Positions 53,380-63,416 of a stretch of DNA of 64,000 bases are shown one piece after another (the first letter of the stretch is position 1; each line of letters opens with the position of its first letter). A program made the translations under genes and the position numbers. The DNA is from an uncultured Clostridia bacterium (lineage in GTDB: Bacteria > Bacillota > Clostridia > TANB77 > CAG-508). The DNA is taken from NCBI GenBank assembly GCA_934101145.1, contig CAKOPZ010000002.1, positions 38,198 through 102,197 on the forward strand, in the 5' to 3' direction. Under the pieces are notes generated by a model that saw only the letters and a program-made list of their open reading frames with translations, did no database searches and was not told the origin of the DNA.

Positions 53380-56300
53380 GTGAGTAAAAAGTTATTAAAA
53401 ATTAGTGGCTTTATAGCTTTTATACTTGTAGTAATTTCAGGAATATACTTTATTTCAAGTTATGCAATTGATACACAAGTAACCAAAACATCTGCTATAC
53501 AGGCTCAAACAAATGCGAACACAGGAAGTGCTGGAACACTTGCAAGTGGAGAAAAAGATCCAGGTAAATACTCATATAAAACACGAACAGGTCAATTTGA
53601 GGCAATATATGGAATGTCAGAGTATGCTGATCCATTGTATCCTGGATATCAAATATTTTGTATTCAACCAGGAGCTTCACTTCAATTTGATTATGACATA
53701 AGATATGCACAGGCATTAAGTTTAAACGGAAAAACATATTCTGCAGGATGTGGTTGTGCTAGTACACCTTATGAGGGTGCAACAACACCACCTGTTTATA
53801 GAGAAATTGGAACATACCCATTACCAATAGCCGCAGCATATATTGTATCAGAAACACCAATTGGTCAGTGGAGCAAAGACAAGCAAAAAGCAATTTGGAA
53901 TTTAAGAAACTCAGGTTTAGATGAAGGACTTGTAATAGGTGATGGAATATCAGATCAACCAGATAGACATGGAGATTCACACACTTCTATATATGATCAA
54001 GAAGCCATTGATTATGCAAATTATGATAAAACTGTAAGAAATACAGGTTTAAATCCAGCTGATAAAACAAATTTAAATGATGTATATACTAAAGTAAATC
54101 AAACAAAGAAAGAATATACAGTAGGACCATTTAATATAACATATACAAATGGAGCATATGGAAACCTTGCTTTTTCTGGTATTTCTGATATGACAGTTAT
54201 CGGATATAACAGCAAAAAAGAAGTTGTAAAGAGTGATATAAAAGTTAAAAAGTTTATATTAAAAGATACAGCAACAGGAATTTATGGAAATGGTGTTACA
54301 CCAGAATTCTTTACACCAAGTTCTGATTTAAAAGTTGATGAAACAAAACAAGTTTATCCAGTATCTGGACAAGATTTTCAAATTGTATTTGATGATCCAA
54401 ATGCAGGAGTAGCAGAAGATAGTGAGAATAGAGTAACATATATTTCAATAAAAGTTAAATTTAAATATATGCTTGCAAATGGACAATATACAAAATTGGA
54501 AGGTACAAAATATACAGTAAGTTATAGTCATAGCCATAGGAGTCACAGACATAGAAAGAGAAGATGTTATAGTTGTACAACAAGATGCTACTTAGATGAA
54601 GCAGAGCAACAAACTATTGCAGTAATGGACGCAATAAGAAGTATTTATGAGCAAGAGCTTGAGATTAGTAAGATAATACCACTTAATACATCAATGGATT
54701 TAGGTGGACATGTATGGGAAGATGGAGTTGCTACAAAAGAGACAAAAGCTGACGGTGTATCTAATACAGATGGTGAAAATATTGATAAAGCACTTAAAAA
54801 TGTAAAAGTAACATTATATACATCAGATGGCAAAGTTGCTAAATTACTTTCAAATCCAAAAGAAGAGGGCATAACAGATGAACAAGTAATGCATAGAGTT
54901 AACCCAACATATACAGATGCAGAAGGTAACTACTTGTTTGAAGGATTAGACCCAATGAAAAAGTATTATGTAAGATTTGAATATAATGGTCAAATATATT
55001 TACCAACAGAATATTTGAATACAGAAGGAAAACAATATTCTACAGTTAGTGAAATGGTAAATGCAAAATTATACAATACAGATAGCTGGAAGGTAACTTC
55101 AAAAGGTACAGAAACAGTTCAAGATAGAAATAATTATGACAAGAAATTTGAAGAAATTGGTTCTTATCCAGAAAACTATAGTTCATCAAATTCACTTGGC
55201 AAAACAGGAAGCAAAAATGCAGCATTTACTCAAAAAGATTTAATGGGATATACATTAGATAGAGAAGGTAAATACAAACAAACAGCAACACAATTAATAG
55301 ATGGATATTTATATGACGAAAATGGACTTGAAACAACAGAGTATAAAGAAGGAGTAATTTCACAAAAAGTAAGACAATATATTAAAGAAAATAAGAAGTT
55401 CCCAGATGACAATGCTATGAAAGAAATTTATAGTAGTATTGCAGAAAATACTTTAGAGACATGGAGAAAATTACAATTTGTAGAAGATTGCAAAATTTCT
55501 TCTTATACACAAGGACAAGACAAATCTAAAGACTTATACCCAGTATATGACGTATTTAGAATCAATCATGCAAAAGATTGGGAAGTTTACAAAACTGCAA
55601 AAGAAGCTCAAAATGGTAACTACGATATGAAAGTAGAGGTTCTAGATGGAGTAACATATAACCCAATTTATCCAGGACAATTCTTTGTAAATCAAGGTTT
55701 ATGGAGAAGACAAGAATTTGATGCAGCAATGAGGAAAGATGTATACAGATCTGTAATGAAAATTAATAACAAAACAGTAATGTATAAATATGATAAGAGA
55801 TCTGATGATGATAAATATTGGGATATCAATGTAAGGATGTCAGATTATGATAGCTATTATAATTCAAGATATAATAGAGAAGTTTATAGAACTGATTATG
55901 AATATAGTTCAAAAGCTTTAAATCATCCAGGAGCAGACTTAGAGATATATGTTACATATAAACTTACAATACGTAATCAATCACAAAGTATAATGAATCA
56001 AATTAAGGAAGTTGTTGACTACTATGATAAAGATTATACATACCGTGATGACTTATCTTGGGTAACATATGTTGGAGATGGCAAAACAAATTCAGTTACA
56101 GATAAAGAATATTATAATGCAATGGTTGCAGAAAATATTTCAAGTAACATTAAAAATGCAAGAGCTACAAAGGCTTCAACAACAAGCAAATATGGAGCTT
56201 CAACACATAGTGATATATCTAAAACATATAACACAGTATATGTAAGAGGATTAGAAGATAAAAAACTTGCAACAGGTGAAAGTGCATATATTTATTTAAC

Positions 56301-58455
56301 ATTCCAAGTAAATAAAGAAAATGGAAAAGTTATATTAGATAATGAAAGTAGTCCAAAAATGAATTATGCTGAAATTAATGGATATACAACATATTATAGA
56401 GATGGTACAACATTACCTAATAATGTAACAAAGAACTCAAATGATATAGCAGGACTATTAGATAGAGATTCTAACCCAGGTAACCTAGTTCAAAGTGACA
56501 TTAATGATAAAGACAGAGGAGAGAAAAACTTTGAAGATGATACAGATAGAGCAAAGGCAATAAGAGTTATTATTGACGAAAGCGCAGTAAGAAAAGCAAA
56601 TGGTACTGTATGGGAAGATCAAAGAACAGTTAAATCTGGAGATTCAATTGTTGGTGACGGTATAAGACAAGATAGTGAGAATAAGGTTGCAGGAGTAACT
56701 GTTCAATTAGTTGAAAAAACAGTTAATGGAAAAGAATATATTTGGCAAGAAACAAAAACAGATGCAAGCGGTAAGTATAAATTTGCAAGCTATATTCCAG
56801 GAGATTATGTAGTTCGTTTCTACTATGGAAACAATGCAGATAATACAAAGGTAAAAGGAAACAAAGACTACACAGAGGGTGGATTAAATAGTGTATCATA
56901 TAATGGACAGGATTTTAAATCTACAACATATCAAAAAGGAATAACACAATCAAATTATACAGATGAATCTAACCGTTATACAGGATATAAAAATACATCA
57001 ACTCAAAATGAAACTGGAACATATGGATATGACATTTATGTTGCAGATAGCAACAAAAATAACGTATCTGATGCAAAGGATTTATGGACAACAAGCAATA
57101 TTCCATCGATAACATATAGACCAAATGTTACAGTTAGTGAGAAAAAAGCAATTCATGGCAGACAAGCTGTAAATAGTTATAGTAGCAGTAATGTAACAAA
57201 CCATAAAGCAGAAGTTCTTGCAAGTCCTTATGAAACACCAAGCTATAATGGTACAAAATATACACAAGCTGAGATGAATGCACTTGTAAATGAACTTATA
57301 AATAATACTTATATGACAGCAGAAACAGGAGTTATTGCAGTAGAATTTGAATATGACAGACAACAAACTGATGGATTAAAAGAAACAGAAAATAATAGTA
57401 GTAATTCAAGCAAAGACTATGTTTCTAAAGATAATAGATATAATGGAAAATATGAACTTGCAAATATTGATTTAGGACTTACAGAAAGACCAAAAGCACA
57501 ACTTGAGTTAGATAAGTCTATATCAAACATTAAAGTAACACTTGCAAATGGTAGTGTATTATTTGATGTAAATAAATCAGGCGACAATGTTATTTGGAAA
57601 ACTCATGAAGCATACAAACTAAATGAAAAAGCAGAAAAAAGTGGTCTTGGATACAAAGAATTAAAAGACACTAAAAAATATAAAGACTATTATGGTAAGA
57701 CTGGAAATAGATATTCATATAGAACAGAGGTAAATGACATTGTAAAAAAATCTGATAAAGGTTTAGTACAATTAACAATGGATGAAGAGTTAATGCATGG
57801 TGCTACAATAGAAATTAAATACAAAGTTACAGTTAAAAATGTTGGTGAGACAGATTATGAAGGACAAAAATATTATTACTTAGGAGAAAGCTCTGGTTCA
57901 ACAGTTGTAACAACAGTAGCAAATCAAGTAGTTGATTATGTTGCAAATAATTTACAATTTAATGGATCTAATGCTGAAAATAATAAGTGGACTGTAATAA
58001 ATAATGCAGCATTAATTACATCACAAAATGCAGATAATAATGATAACTTGGTAAACCGTAGATTAATAAATAATGTAAAACAATATAATACAACTGTTCA
58101 AACAGATGGATTAAATAAATCTTTGAAACCAGGAGAAAGTACAGATAAGACAATAGTATTAACACAATTAATTTCAACTGAGAATTCAAGTGATGATTTA
58201 ACATATAAAAATATGGTAGAGATAGTAAAAACAAGCAACACAGTAGGTAGAAGAATGGCATTCTCAGTAGTAGGAAATCAAGATCCAAAACTAAGTGATG
58301 CATCAGAGGTTGACTCAAGTGTAGCTGAAAAAGTTATTATATTACCTCCATTTGGTAATACACATATTTACTACATCTTAGGAGCAGTAATTGCAGTAAT
58401 ACTAATTGCAGGAATTACATTTATCATTGTTAAAGTTAATAAAAAAAGAGAGTAA
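53380..58455 (+). CDS. giant surface protein with probable thioester domain and Cna-B/SdrD-B repeats
   Basis: 1691 residues, GTG start after AAAGGAGG. Signal helix at 8-30. Residues ~65-200 look like a thioester adhesin domain: FCIQPG with Cys94 and DKQKAIWN with Gln169 are placed like the bond-forming pair. An unusual His/Arg/Cys cluster lies at 383-404 (SHSHRSHRHRKRRCYSC). Cna-B/SdrD-B-like domains are near 440-560 (GGHVWEDG...AEGNYLFEGL) and 1072-1160 (NGTVWEDQ...ASGKYKFASYIPGDYVV). A DUF11-like domain precedes the C-terminal helix (about 1662-1684) and KVNKKRE. There is no sortase motif. 18 nt after the first giant gene: likely one surface complex. Confidence 0.83.
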   Translation: MSKKLLKISGFIAFILVVISGIYFISSYAIDTQVTKTSAIQAQTNANTGSAGTLASGEKDPGKYSYKTRTGQFEAIYGMSEYADPLYPGYQIFCIQPGASLQFDYDIRYAQALSLNGKTYSAGCGCASTPYEGATTPPVYREIGTYPLPIAAAYIVSETPIGQWSKDKQKAIWNLRNSGLDEGLVIGDGISDQPDRHGDSHTSIYDQEAIDYANYDKTVRNTGLNPADKTNLNDVYTKVNQTKKEYTVGPFNITYTNGAYGNLAFSGISDMTVIGYNSKKEVVKSDIKVKKFILKDTATGIYGNGVTPEFFTPSSDLKVDETKQVYPVSGQDFQIVFDDPNAGVAEDSENRVTYISIKVKFKYMLANGQYTKLEGTKYTVSYSHSHRSHRHRKRRCYSCTTRCYLDEAEQQTIAVMDAIRSIYEQELEISKIIPLNTSMDLGGHVWEDGVATKETKADGVSNTDGENIDKALKNVKVTLYTSDGKVAKLLSNPKEEGITDEQVMHRVNPTYTDAEGNYLFEGLDPMKKYYVRFEYNGQIYLPTEYLNTEGKQYSTVSEMVNAKLYNTDSWKVTSKGTETVQDRNNYDKKFEEIGSYPENYSSSNSLGKTGSKNAAFTQKDLMGYTLDREGKYKQTATQLIDGYLYDENGLETTEYKEGVISQKVRQYIKENKKFPDDNAMKEIYSSIAENTLETWRKLQFVEDCKISSYTQGQDKSKDLYPVYDVFRINHAKDWEVYKTAKEAQNGNYDMKVEVLDGVTYNPIYPGQFFVNQGLWRRQEFDAAMRKDVYRSVMKINNKTVMYKYDKRSDDDKYWDINVRMSDYDSYYNSRYNREVYRTDYEYSSKALNHPGADLEIYVTYKLTIRNQSQSIMNQIKEVVDYYDKDYTYRDDLSWVTYVGDGKTNSVTDKEYYNAMVAENISSNIKNARATKASTTSKYGASTHSDISKTYNTVYVRGLEDKKLATGESAYIYLTFQVNKENGKVILDNESSPKMNYAEINGYTTYYRDGTTLPNNVTKNSNDIAGLLDRDSNPGNLVQSDINDKDRGEKNFEDDTDRAKAIRVIIDESAVRKANGTVWEDQRTVKSGDSIVGDGIRQDSENKVAGVTVQLVEKTVNGKEYIWQETKTDASGKYKFASYIPGDYVVRFYYGNNADNTKVKGNKDYTEGGLNSVSYNGQDFKSTTYQKGITQSNYTDESNRYTGYKNTSTQNETGTYGYDIYVADSNKNNVSDAKDLWTTSNIPSITYRPNVTVSEKKAIHGRQAVNSYSSSNVTNHKAEVLASPYETPSYNGTKYTQAEMNALVNELINNTYMTAETGVIAVEFEYDRQQTDGLKETENNSSNSSKDYVSKDNRYNGKYELANIDLGLTERPKAQLELDKSISNIKVTLANGSVLFDVNKSGDNVIWKTHEAYKLNEKAEKSGLGYKELKDTKKYKDYYGKTGNRYSYRTEVNDIVKKSDKGLVQLTMDEELMHGATIEIKYKVTVKNVGETDYEGQKYYYLGESSGSTVVTTVANQVVDYVANNLQFNGSNAENNKWTVINNAALITSQNADNNDNLVNRRLINNVKQYNTTVQTDGLNKSLKPGESTDKTIVLTQLISTENSSDDLTYKNMVEIVKTSNTVGRRMAFSVVGNQDPKLSDASEVDSSVAEKVIILPPFGNTHIYYILGAVIAVILIAGITFIIVKVNKKRE

Positions 58456-58482
58456 AAGATTCTAGTTAATTTTTGAAATCAC

Positions 58483-58520
58483 AAAAAAACGAAGATTATT
58501 GATTTAATCTTCGTTTTTTT
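58483..58520 (+). terminator. terminator of the giant surface operon
   Basis: AAAAAAACGAAGATTA / TAATCTTCGTTTTTTT with a TTGAT loop. Confidence 0.9.
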
Positions 58521-58649
58521 ATATACTAGGAAATTTCTCATTTCCTAGTATATAAAAATGCTACAATCGCTATTGCCTTTGAGATTTTCTCCTTTTAGTC
58601 GAAAACTCAAATCGGCAAGAACAAATGGCGACCTAAAGTCGCTTTGTTC
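58519..58649 (-). repeat. dispersed structured 3'-UTR repeat, copy C
   Basis: On the minus strand it starts 4 nt after the TetR gene's stop and runs through all three hairpins, ending in TATATACTAGGAAAT...ATTTCCTAGTATATA. It is close to copy B in sequence. Confidence 0.88.
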
Positions 58650-58653
58650 GTTG

Positions 58654-59316
58654 TTAATTATTATTTATCAATTTTTTTATTGTATCATATAAAATTGGTT
58701 TATATTCATCTATTGGAAGAGGCTCACCATATAAGATAGAGTTAAAACATGTTGAACTAACAAGCTCTATTATCATAAAAAGTGTTACATCTGGATTTTT
58801 AAGTGATATATTGTTTTCCTTTACGCCTTTTAAAAATAATTTGTAAATTCCATCTTCATCTTCTCCAGAGTCCTCGTAAACTTTTCTAATTGTTTTACTA
58901 TAAATTCCCCATGATAAATTTTTTGAGATAAATTTTAATAAAGTAGGATTTTTTGTTAATTTATTTAACACAGAGTCTATTATAAATATGACTTGATCAG
59001 ATAAATCAGTAATATCTTTTTTTCTTAAATCTTTTAGAGCATCTTTAAATAGTTTATGTGATTCTTTTGCAATAAGAACATCTTGAAGTTCATATTTATC
59101 TTTAAAATATAAATAGAATGTACCTTTTGCAACAGAAGCATTATCAACTATTTCTTGTATTGATGTGTCTTTTATTCCTTTTTGGGTAAATAGGTTAAAT
59201 GCTGTATCAAGTAAACGTTGTTCTTTGCTATCATCTAAATTTGTTTCTTCAATTTTTTTATTTGATTTTATATTTTTCATATTATTTAATTTATTTATTA
59301 AGTTTAATTCTTTCAT
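58654..59316 (-). CDS. TetR-family repressor of the divergent RND operon
   Basis: 220 residues, start at ATG 59316 after GGGAG. The N-terminal 30 residues are a basic extension, followed by the TetR helix-turn-helix: LLDTAFNLFTQKGIKDTSIQEIVDNASVAKGTFYLYFKDKYEL (about 35-77). The C-terminal ligand domain is helical. It is divergent from an RND transporter, and the space between holds three copies of one palindrome, so autoregulation and control of the transporter are likely. Inducer unknown. Confidence 0.92.
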   Translation of the reverse strand: MKELNLINKLNNMKNIKSNKKIEETNLDDSKEQRLLDTAFNLFTQKGIKDTSIQEIVDNASVAKGTFYLYFKDKYELQDVLIAKESHKLFKDALKDLRKKDITDLSDQVIFIIDSVLNKLTKNPTLLKFISKNLSWGIYSKTIRKVYEDSGEDEDGIYKLFLKGVKENNISLKNPDVTLFMIIELVSSTCFNSILYGEPLPIDEYKPILYDTIKKLINNN

Positions 59317-59338
59317 AAATCATCAGCTCCCATATACT

Positions 59339-59445
59339 ATTATGACATATTTATGACTAATGGTCAATAAAATATAATAAATTTCTAAAAACATATTGAC
59401 CAATGGTCATTATTGAGATATAATAATAAAAGTGACTAATGGTCA
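59339..59445. promoter_or_regulatory. divergent promoter region with three TetR-type operators
   Basis: TGACTAATGGTCA occurs at 59354-59366 and 59433-59445, and TGACCAATGGTCA (perfect palindrome) at 59397-59409. The rightward promoter is TTGACC (59396-59401), 17 bp, TATAAT (59419-59424). The leftward promoter has TTGACC (complement of 59362-59367) and CATAAT (complement of 59339-59344), also 17 bp apart. Operators cover both -35 boxes and the start region. Confidence 0.85.
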
Positions 59446-59467
59446 GAAATGGAAAGGAGAATAATTT

Positions 59468-61553
59468 ATGCAAAAGTTTCGGAAAATTTATTTGCAAACA
59501 TAGAAAATTGATTTTAGTAATAGCACTACTTCTTATTATTCCATCAATAATAGGAATAAAAGCAACTAGAATTAATTATGACATATTAGTATATCTTCCA
59601 GATGATGTTGAAACTATAAAAGGTGAAAATATATTATCAGAAGATTTTAATATGGGTGGCTTTTCTATGGTCCTCGTAGAAAACATGGATAACAAGGATA
59701 TTTTGAAATTAGAGGATAAAATAAAAGAGATTGACAATGTAGAAAAGGTTGCAAGTATTGCAGATGTTGTGGGTGCTGGAGTTCCAACAAGTATGATTCC
59801 AGACGAAATAAAAGATAAATTATATAATGACAATACAACATTAATGCTTGTTACATTTAAAGATCAAATTTCTTCAGATAGTACAATGGAAGCTGTAGAA
59901 CAATTAAGAACAATTACTGCAGAGCATTGCAAAGTAAGTGGTATGACAGCAACTGTACTTGATACAAGAGATTTATCTGAATCAGAAATTGCAATTTATG
60001 TTGTAATTGCAGTTATATTATGTTTGATTGTGCTAGAAGTTGCGCTTGATTCATATTTGGTACCAGTTTTATTACTTGCAAACATTGGTATTGCAATATT
60101 ATATAATATGGGAACAAACGTATTTTTAGGTCAAACATCATATATTACAAAGGCAATAAGCAGTGTATTACAACTTGGTGTTACAATGGATTTTGCAATA
60201 TTCCTATATCATAGTTATATGCAACAAAAGGAAACAATTAGTGATAATGTAGATGCAATGGCAAATGCAATTGCTAAAACACTTACATCAGTGCTTGGAA
60301 GTTCACTTACAACAATTGCAGGATTCTTAGCACTTTGTAGTATGAATTTAACACTTGGAAAAGATATTGGTCTTGTAATGGCAAAAGGTGTATTATTTGG
60401 AGTTATATGTGTTGTAACAGTACTTCCTGCAATGATACTTGAGTTAAATTCATTAATAGAGAAAACAAGACACAAAGTAATACTTCCTAAATTTACAGGA
60501 GTAAAGAACTTTGTAATGAAATATCATATTGCAATACTTGTAGTATTTGTTTTAGTTCTACCTGTAGCATTTTATGGATATCAACACACAGGTATATACT
60601 ATAACCTAGATAAATCATTACCATCAACACTTGATAGTGTTATTGCAAATACAAATTTAAAAGAAAAATTCAATATGGTATCAACAGAATTATTACTTGT
60701 TGATAAAGATATGCCAGATTATAAAGTAAATCAAATGCTTGATGAAATTGAAAACCTTGATGGAATTGAATGGACACTTTCTTATTCAAAAATAGGAGAG
60801 GCTGGAATTCCAAAGGAAATGCTTCCAGATGATTTAGTAAGCATTTTCCAAAGTGATAAATATCAGATGATAATTGTAAGTTCAAAATATGAAATGGCAA
60901 CAAATGAGCTTAATAAGCAAGTTACTAAAGTAAATGATATTATCAAAAAATATGATCAAGATGCTATTTTAGCAGGTGAAGGGCCACTTATGAAAGACCT
61001 TGTTGAAATAAGTGATCATGACTTTAATAGTGTTAACACAGTATCAATTGGAATAATTTTTGTAATTATGCTATTTGTGCTTAAATCAATTTCATTACCC
61101 GTTATATTGATGACAGTAATTGAATTTGCAATCTTTATAAATATGGGAATTCCATATTATACAGGAACAATACTTCCATTTATTGCATCAATTGTAATTG
61201 GTACAATTCAACTTGGTGCAACAATAGATTATGCAATTTTAATTACAACAACATATATTACAAATAGAAAAAACGGACAAAACAAAAATGAAGCAGTTTC
61301 AAATGCACTGGAAAGCTCAATTGGTTCAATAGTAGTTAGTGGATTATGCTTCTTTGGAGCAACATTTGGAGTAGGTGTATACTCTAAAATAGAAATGATT
61401 GGTTCTCTATGTACATTAATGTCAAGAGGAGCAATAATTAGTATGCTTTGTGTTATCTGCATTTTACCTGCATTTCTACTTCTATGTGATAAATTAATTT
61501 GCAAAACAACAATAGGAATGAGAAAAATTACAGATAGCAAAGCTGAAAAATAG
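59468..61553 (+). CDS. MMPL/RND-family transporter, in frame only with a +1 shift at CGG 59480
   Basis: The RBS AAAGGAG (59453-59459) is 8 nt from ATG 59468. The 0 frame reads ATG CAA AAG TTT CGG and stops at TAG 59501. Skipping C59480 reads MQKFGKFICKHRKLILVIALLLIIPS and stays open to 61553 (694 residues). The same long frame is open from ATG 59439, but that codon lies in an operator upstream of the RBS and is unlikely. Two halves, each with a first helix, an outer loop and a five-helix bundle (FLGQTSYITKAISSVLQLGVTMDFAIFLYHSY; PFIASIVIGTIQLGATIDYAILITTTY). Substrate unknown; the TetR gene suggests export of a toxic or lipid compound. Confidence 0.87.
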
Positions 61554-61573
61554 TTTGAGAGGAAGGATATAAA

Positions 61574-63379
61574 ATGAATAATAAAATATTTTCAAAAATA
61601 ACTTCAGGTGTTCTATTATGCACAATGCTTACATATACAGCTCCAGTAATGGCATATACAAAGCAAGAAACTGTATATAGTAAGGTAGATAGCACAGGAA
61701 AAGGTTATGAAACAATAGTTACATCTCATCTTCAAAATGATAAAAAGGAAGATGTATTAAAAGATATTACAGATTTATTAAATATAAAAAATATAAGTGG
61801 TGATGAAACATTTTCTCAAGATGGAAACACAGTAGTATGGAACACAAATGGAAATGATATTTATTACCAAGGCGAAAGCCAAAAAGAATTACCTGTTACA
61901 TTTGAAGTAAAATATACTTTAGATGGAAAAGAAATTGAAGCAAAAGATTTAGCTGGTAAGAGCGGAAAATTAAGCATAAAAATTGAATATACAAACCATG
62001 AAGCTCACAAAGTTACTGTAAATGGTAAGAAAGATACACTTTATACACCATTTGTAGTTGGATTTGGAACAATTATAAATAATGACAAAGCAAGAAATAT
62101 AAAGATTAATAGTGGTAAAATTATAGAAGATGGCAGCAAGAATATAATTATTGGAATCAGCATGCCAGGTATGCAAGAAAGTCTTGGAATTTCAAAGGAT
62201 AAATTAGAAATACCAAGTACAGTAGAAATTACAATGGATGTAGAAGATTTTGAAATGGGAAATATAGTAACATATATTACTCCAAAATTAATTGAAGAAA
62301 GTGATTTAAGCATATTTGATGATTTAGACGATGTATATGCGCAAGTAAATGAATTAAAAAGTGCAAGTACAAAACTTGTATCTGGAAGCAAAGAACTTAA
62401 AGAAGGAACAAAGACATTAAATAGTGGTGCAACTGAACTTCAGAAAGGTATTACATCTGCAAGAACAGGTGCAAAAACAATTGAAACAGAAGTTGCAAAA
62501 AGTATAAAAACATTAAAAAATGACAAAACAGAAGTAATTGATAGCAAAACAATGGCATACATTAAGAAGAGTGCAAAAGAGCAAGCTGATGTAGTATATA
62601 AAAAACAAGAATCTGCAATAAAATCTGAGGCACAAAGCTCAGCAGTTGCAACAGTTAAGAAAATGCTTGCATCTGGACAAGAAACTGAAATATCAAAAGC
62701 TGTAACAAAAGAAGCAACAAATGGAGCAACAGAACTTATAACACAGCTTATGAAATCAGGAGTAACATTAACTAAGGAGCAACAAGCTATAATAGCAAAA
62801 CAATTTGGAGAAACAGCTACATCAATTGCAGGAACAACAGCAACAACAACTGCAGGAATGGTAGCAGGTCAAGTTGCAGGGCAAGTAGCAAAAGAGACAG
62901 CAGAGACTACAGCAACAACAACTGCAGAAACAGTTGCAAAACAAGTTGGCGAGACAGCAAAAGAAACATTTACAAAACAAGTAGTATCACAAATGGGAAC
63001 ATTAGATGCTGGATTAAAAGAGCTTGTTTCAGGACTTGAAAAACTTGAAACAGGAAGCAAAACTTTATCAAATGGAACAAGTACATTAAACAAAGGTGCA
63101 CAAACACTTTCAAGTGGAATGAGTGAGTTTGATAAAGATGGAATTAGTAAAATAAGTAATCTTGTAAATGGTGATGTAAAAGATTTAACATCTCGTCTAG
63201 AAAAATTACAAGAGTTATCAAATGAATACAATAACTTTACAATGGCAAATAAAGATACAGCAGACAGTGTTAAATTTATTGTAATGATGGATAGCATAAA
63301 AAAATCTGATGATACAAAACAAGAAGCAATATTAAATAATAATGAGATTTCTACTTCAAATAAGGAAGAAGATAAATAG
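61574..63379 (+). CDS. secreted coiled-coil partner protein of the RND transporter
   Basis: 601 residues, GAGAGGAAGG upstream of the ATG, 20 nt after the transporter gene. Signal peptide (about 1-28, TAPVMAYT). A beta-rich N-terminal region (about 30-250), then long helical stretches with X-L-X-X-G heptad-like repeats (TKLVSGSKELKEGTKTLNSGATELQKGI and again LKELVSGLEKLETGSKTLSNG) of the kind seen in YhgE/Pip proteins, separated by an Ala/Thr-rich region (about 410-460). A periplasm-like adaptor for the transporter is plausible; the function is unproven. Confidence 0.8.
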   Translation: MNNKIFSKITSGVLLCTMLTYTAPVMAYTKQETVYSKVDSTGKGYETIVTSHLQNDKKEDVLKDITDLLNIKNISGDETFSQDGNTVVWNTNGNDIYYQGESQKELPVTFEVKYTLDGKEIEAKDLAGKSGKLSIKIEYTNHEAHKVTVNGKKDTLYTPFVVGFGTIINNDKARNIKINSGKIIEDGSKNIIIGISMPGMQESLGISKDKLEIPSTVEITMDVEDFEMGNIVTYITPKLIEESDLSIFDDLDDVYAQVNELKSASTKLVSGSKELKEGTKTLNSGATELQKGITSARTGAKTIETEVAKSIKTLKNDKTEVIDSKTMAYIKKSAKEQADVVYKKQESAIKSEAQSSAVATVKKMLASGQETEISKAVTKEATNGATELITQLMKSGVTLTKEQQAIIAKQFGETATSIAGTTATTTAGMVAGQVAGQVAKETAETTATTTAETVAKQVGETAKETFTKQVVSQMGTLDAGLKELVSGLEKLETGSKTLSNGTSTLNKGAQTLSSGMSEFDKDGISKISNLVNGDVKDLTSRLEKLQELSNEYNNFTMANKDTADSVKFIVMMDSIKKSDDTKQEAILNNNEISTSNKEEDK

Positions 63380-63416
63380 GATATTTTCAATTACAATATC
63401 AAATTTTTATTGAAAC

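Noticed and set aside
48340..58455. Sortase-anchored surface proteins
   Set aside because: Neither C-terminus has an LPxTG-like motif; both end in a membrane helix and basic tail only.
59439..59467. ATG 59439 as the start of the RND transporter
   Set aside because: It lies in a TetR operator and before the RBS AAAGGAG; the RBS points to ATG 59468.
30784..59482. Plain pseudogenes or sequencing errors as the explanation of the three frameshifts
   Set aside because: Not excluded, but three of three breaks falling on an otherwise unused codon, with intact sequence on both sides, is hard to explain by chance; kept as the main alternative to test.
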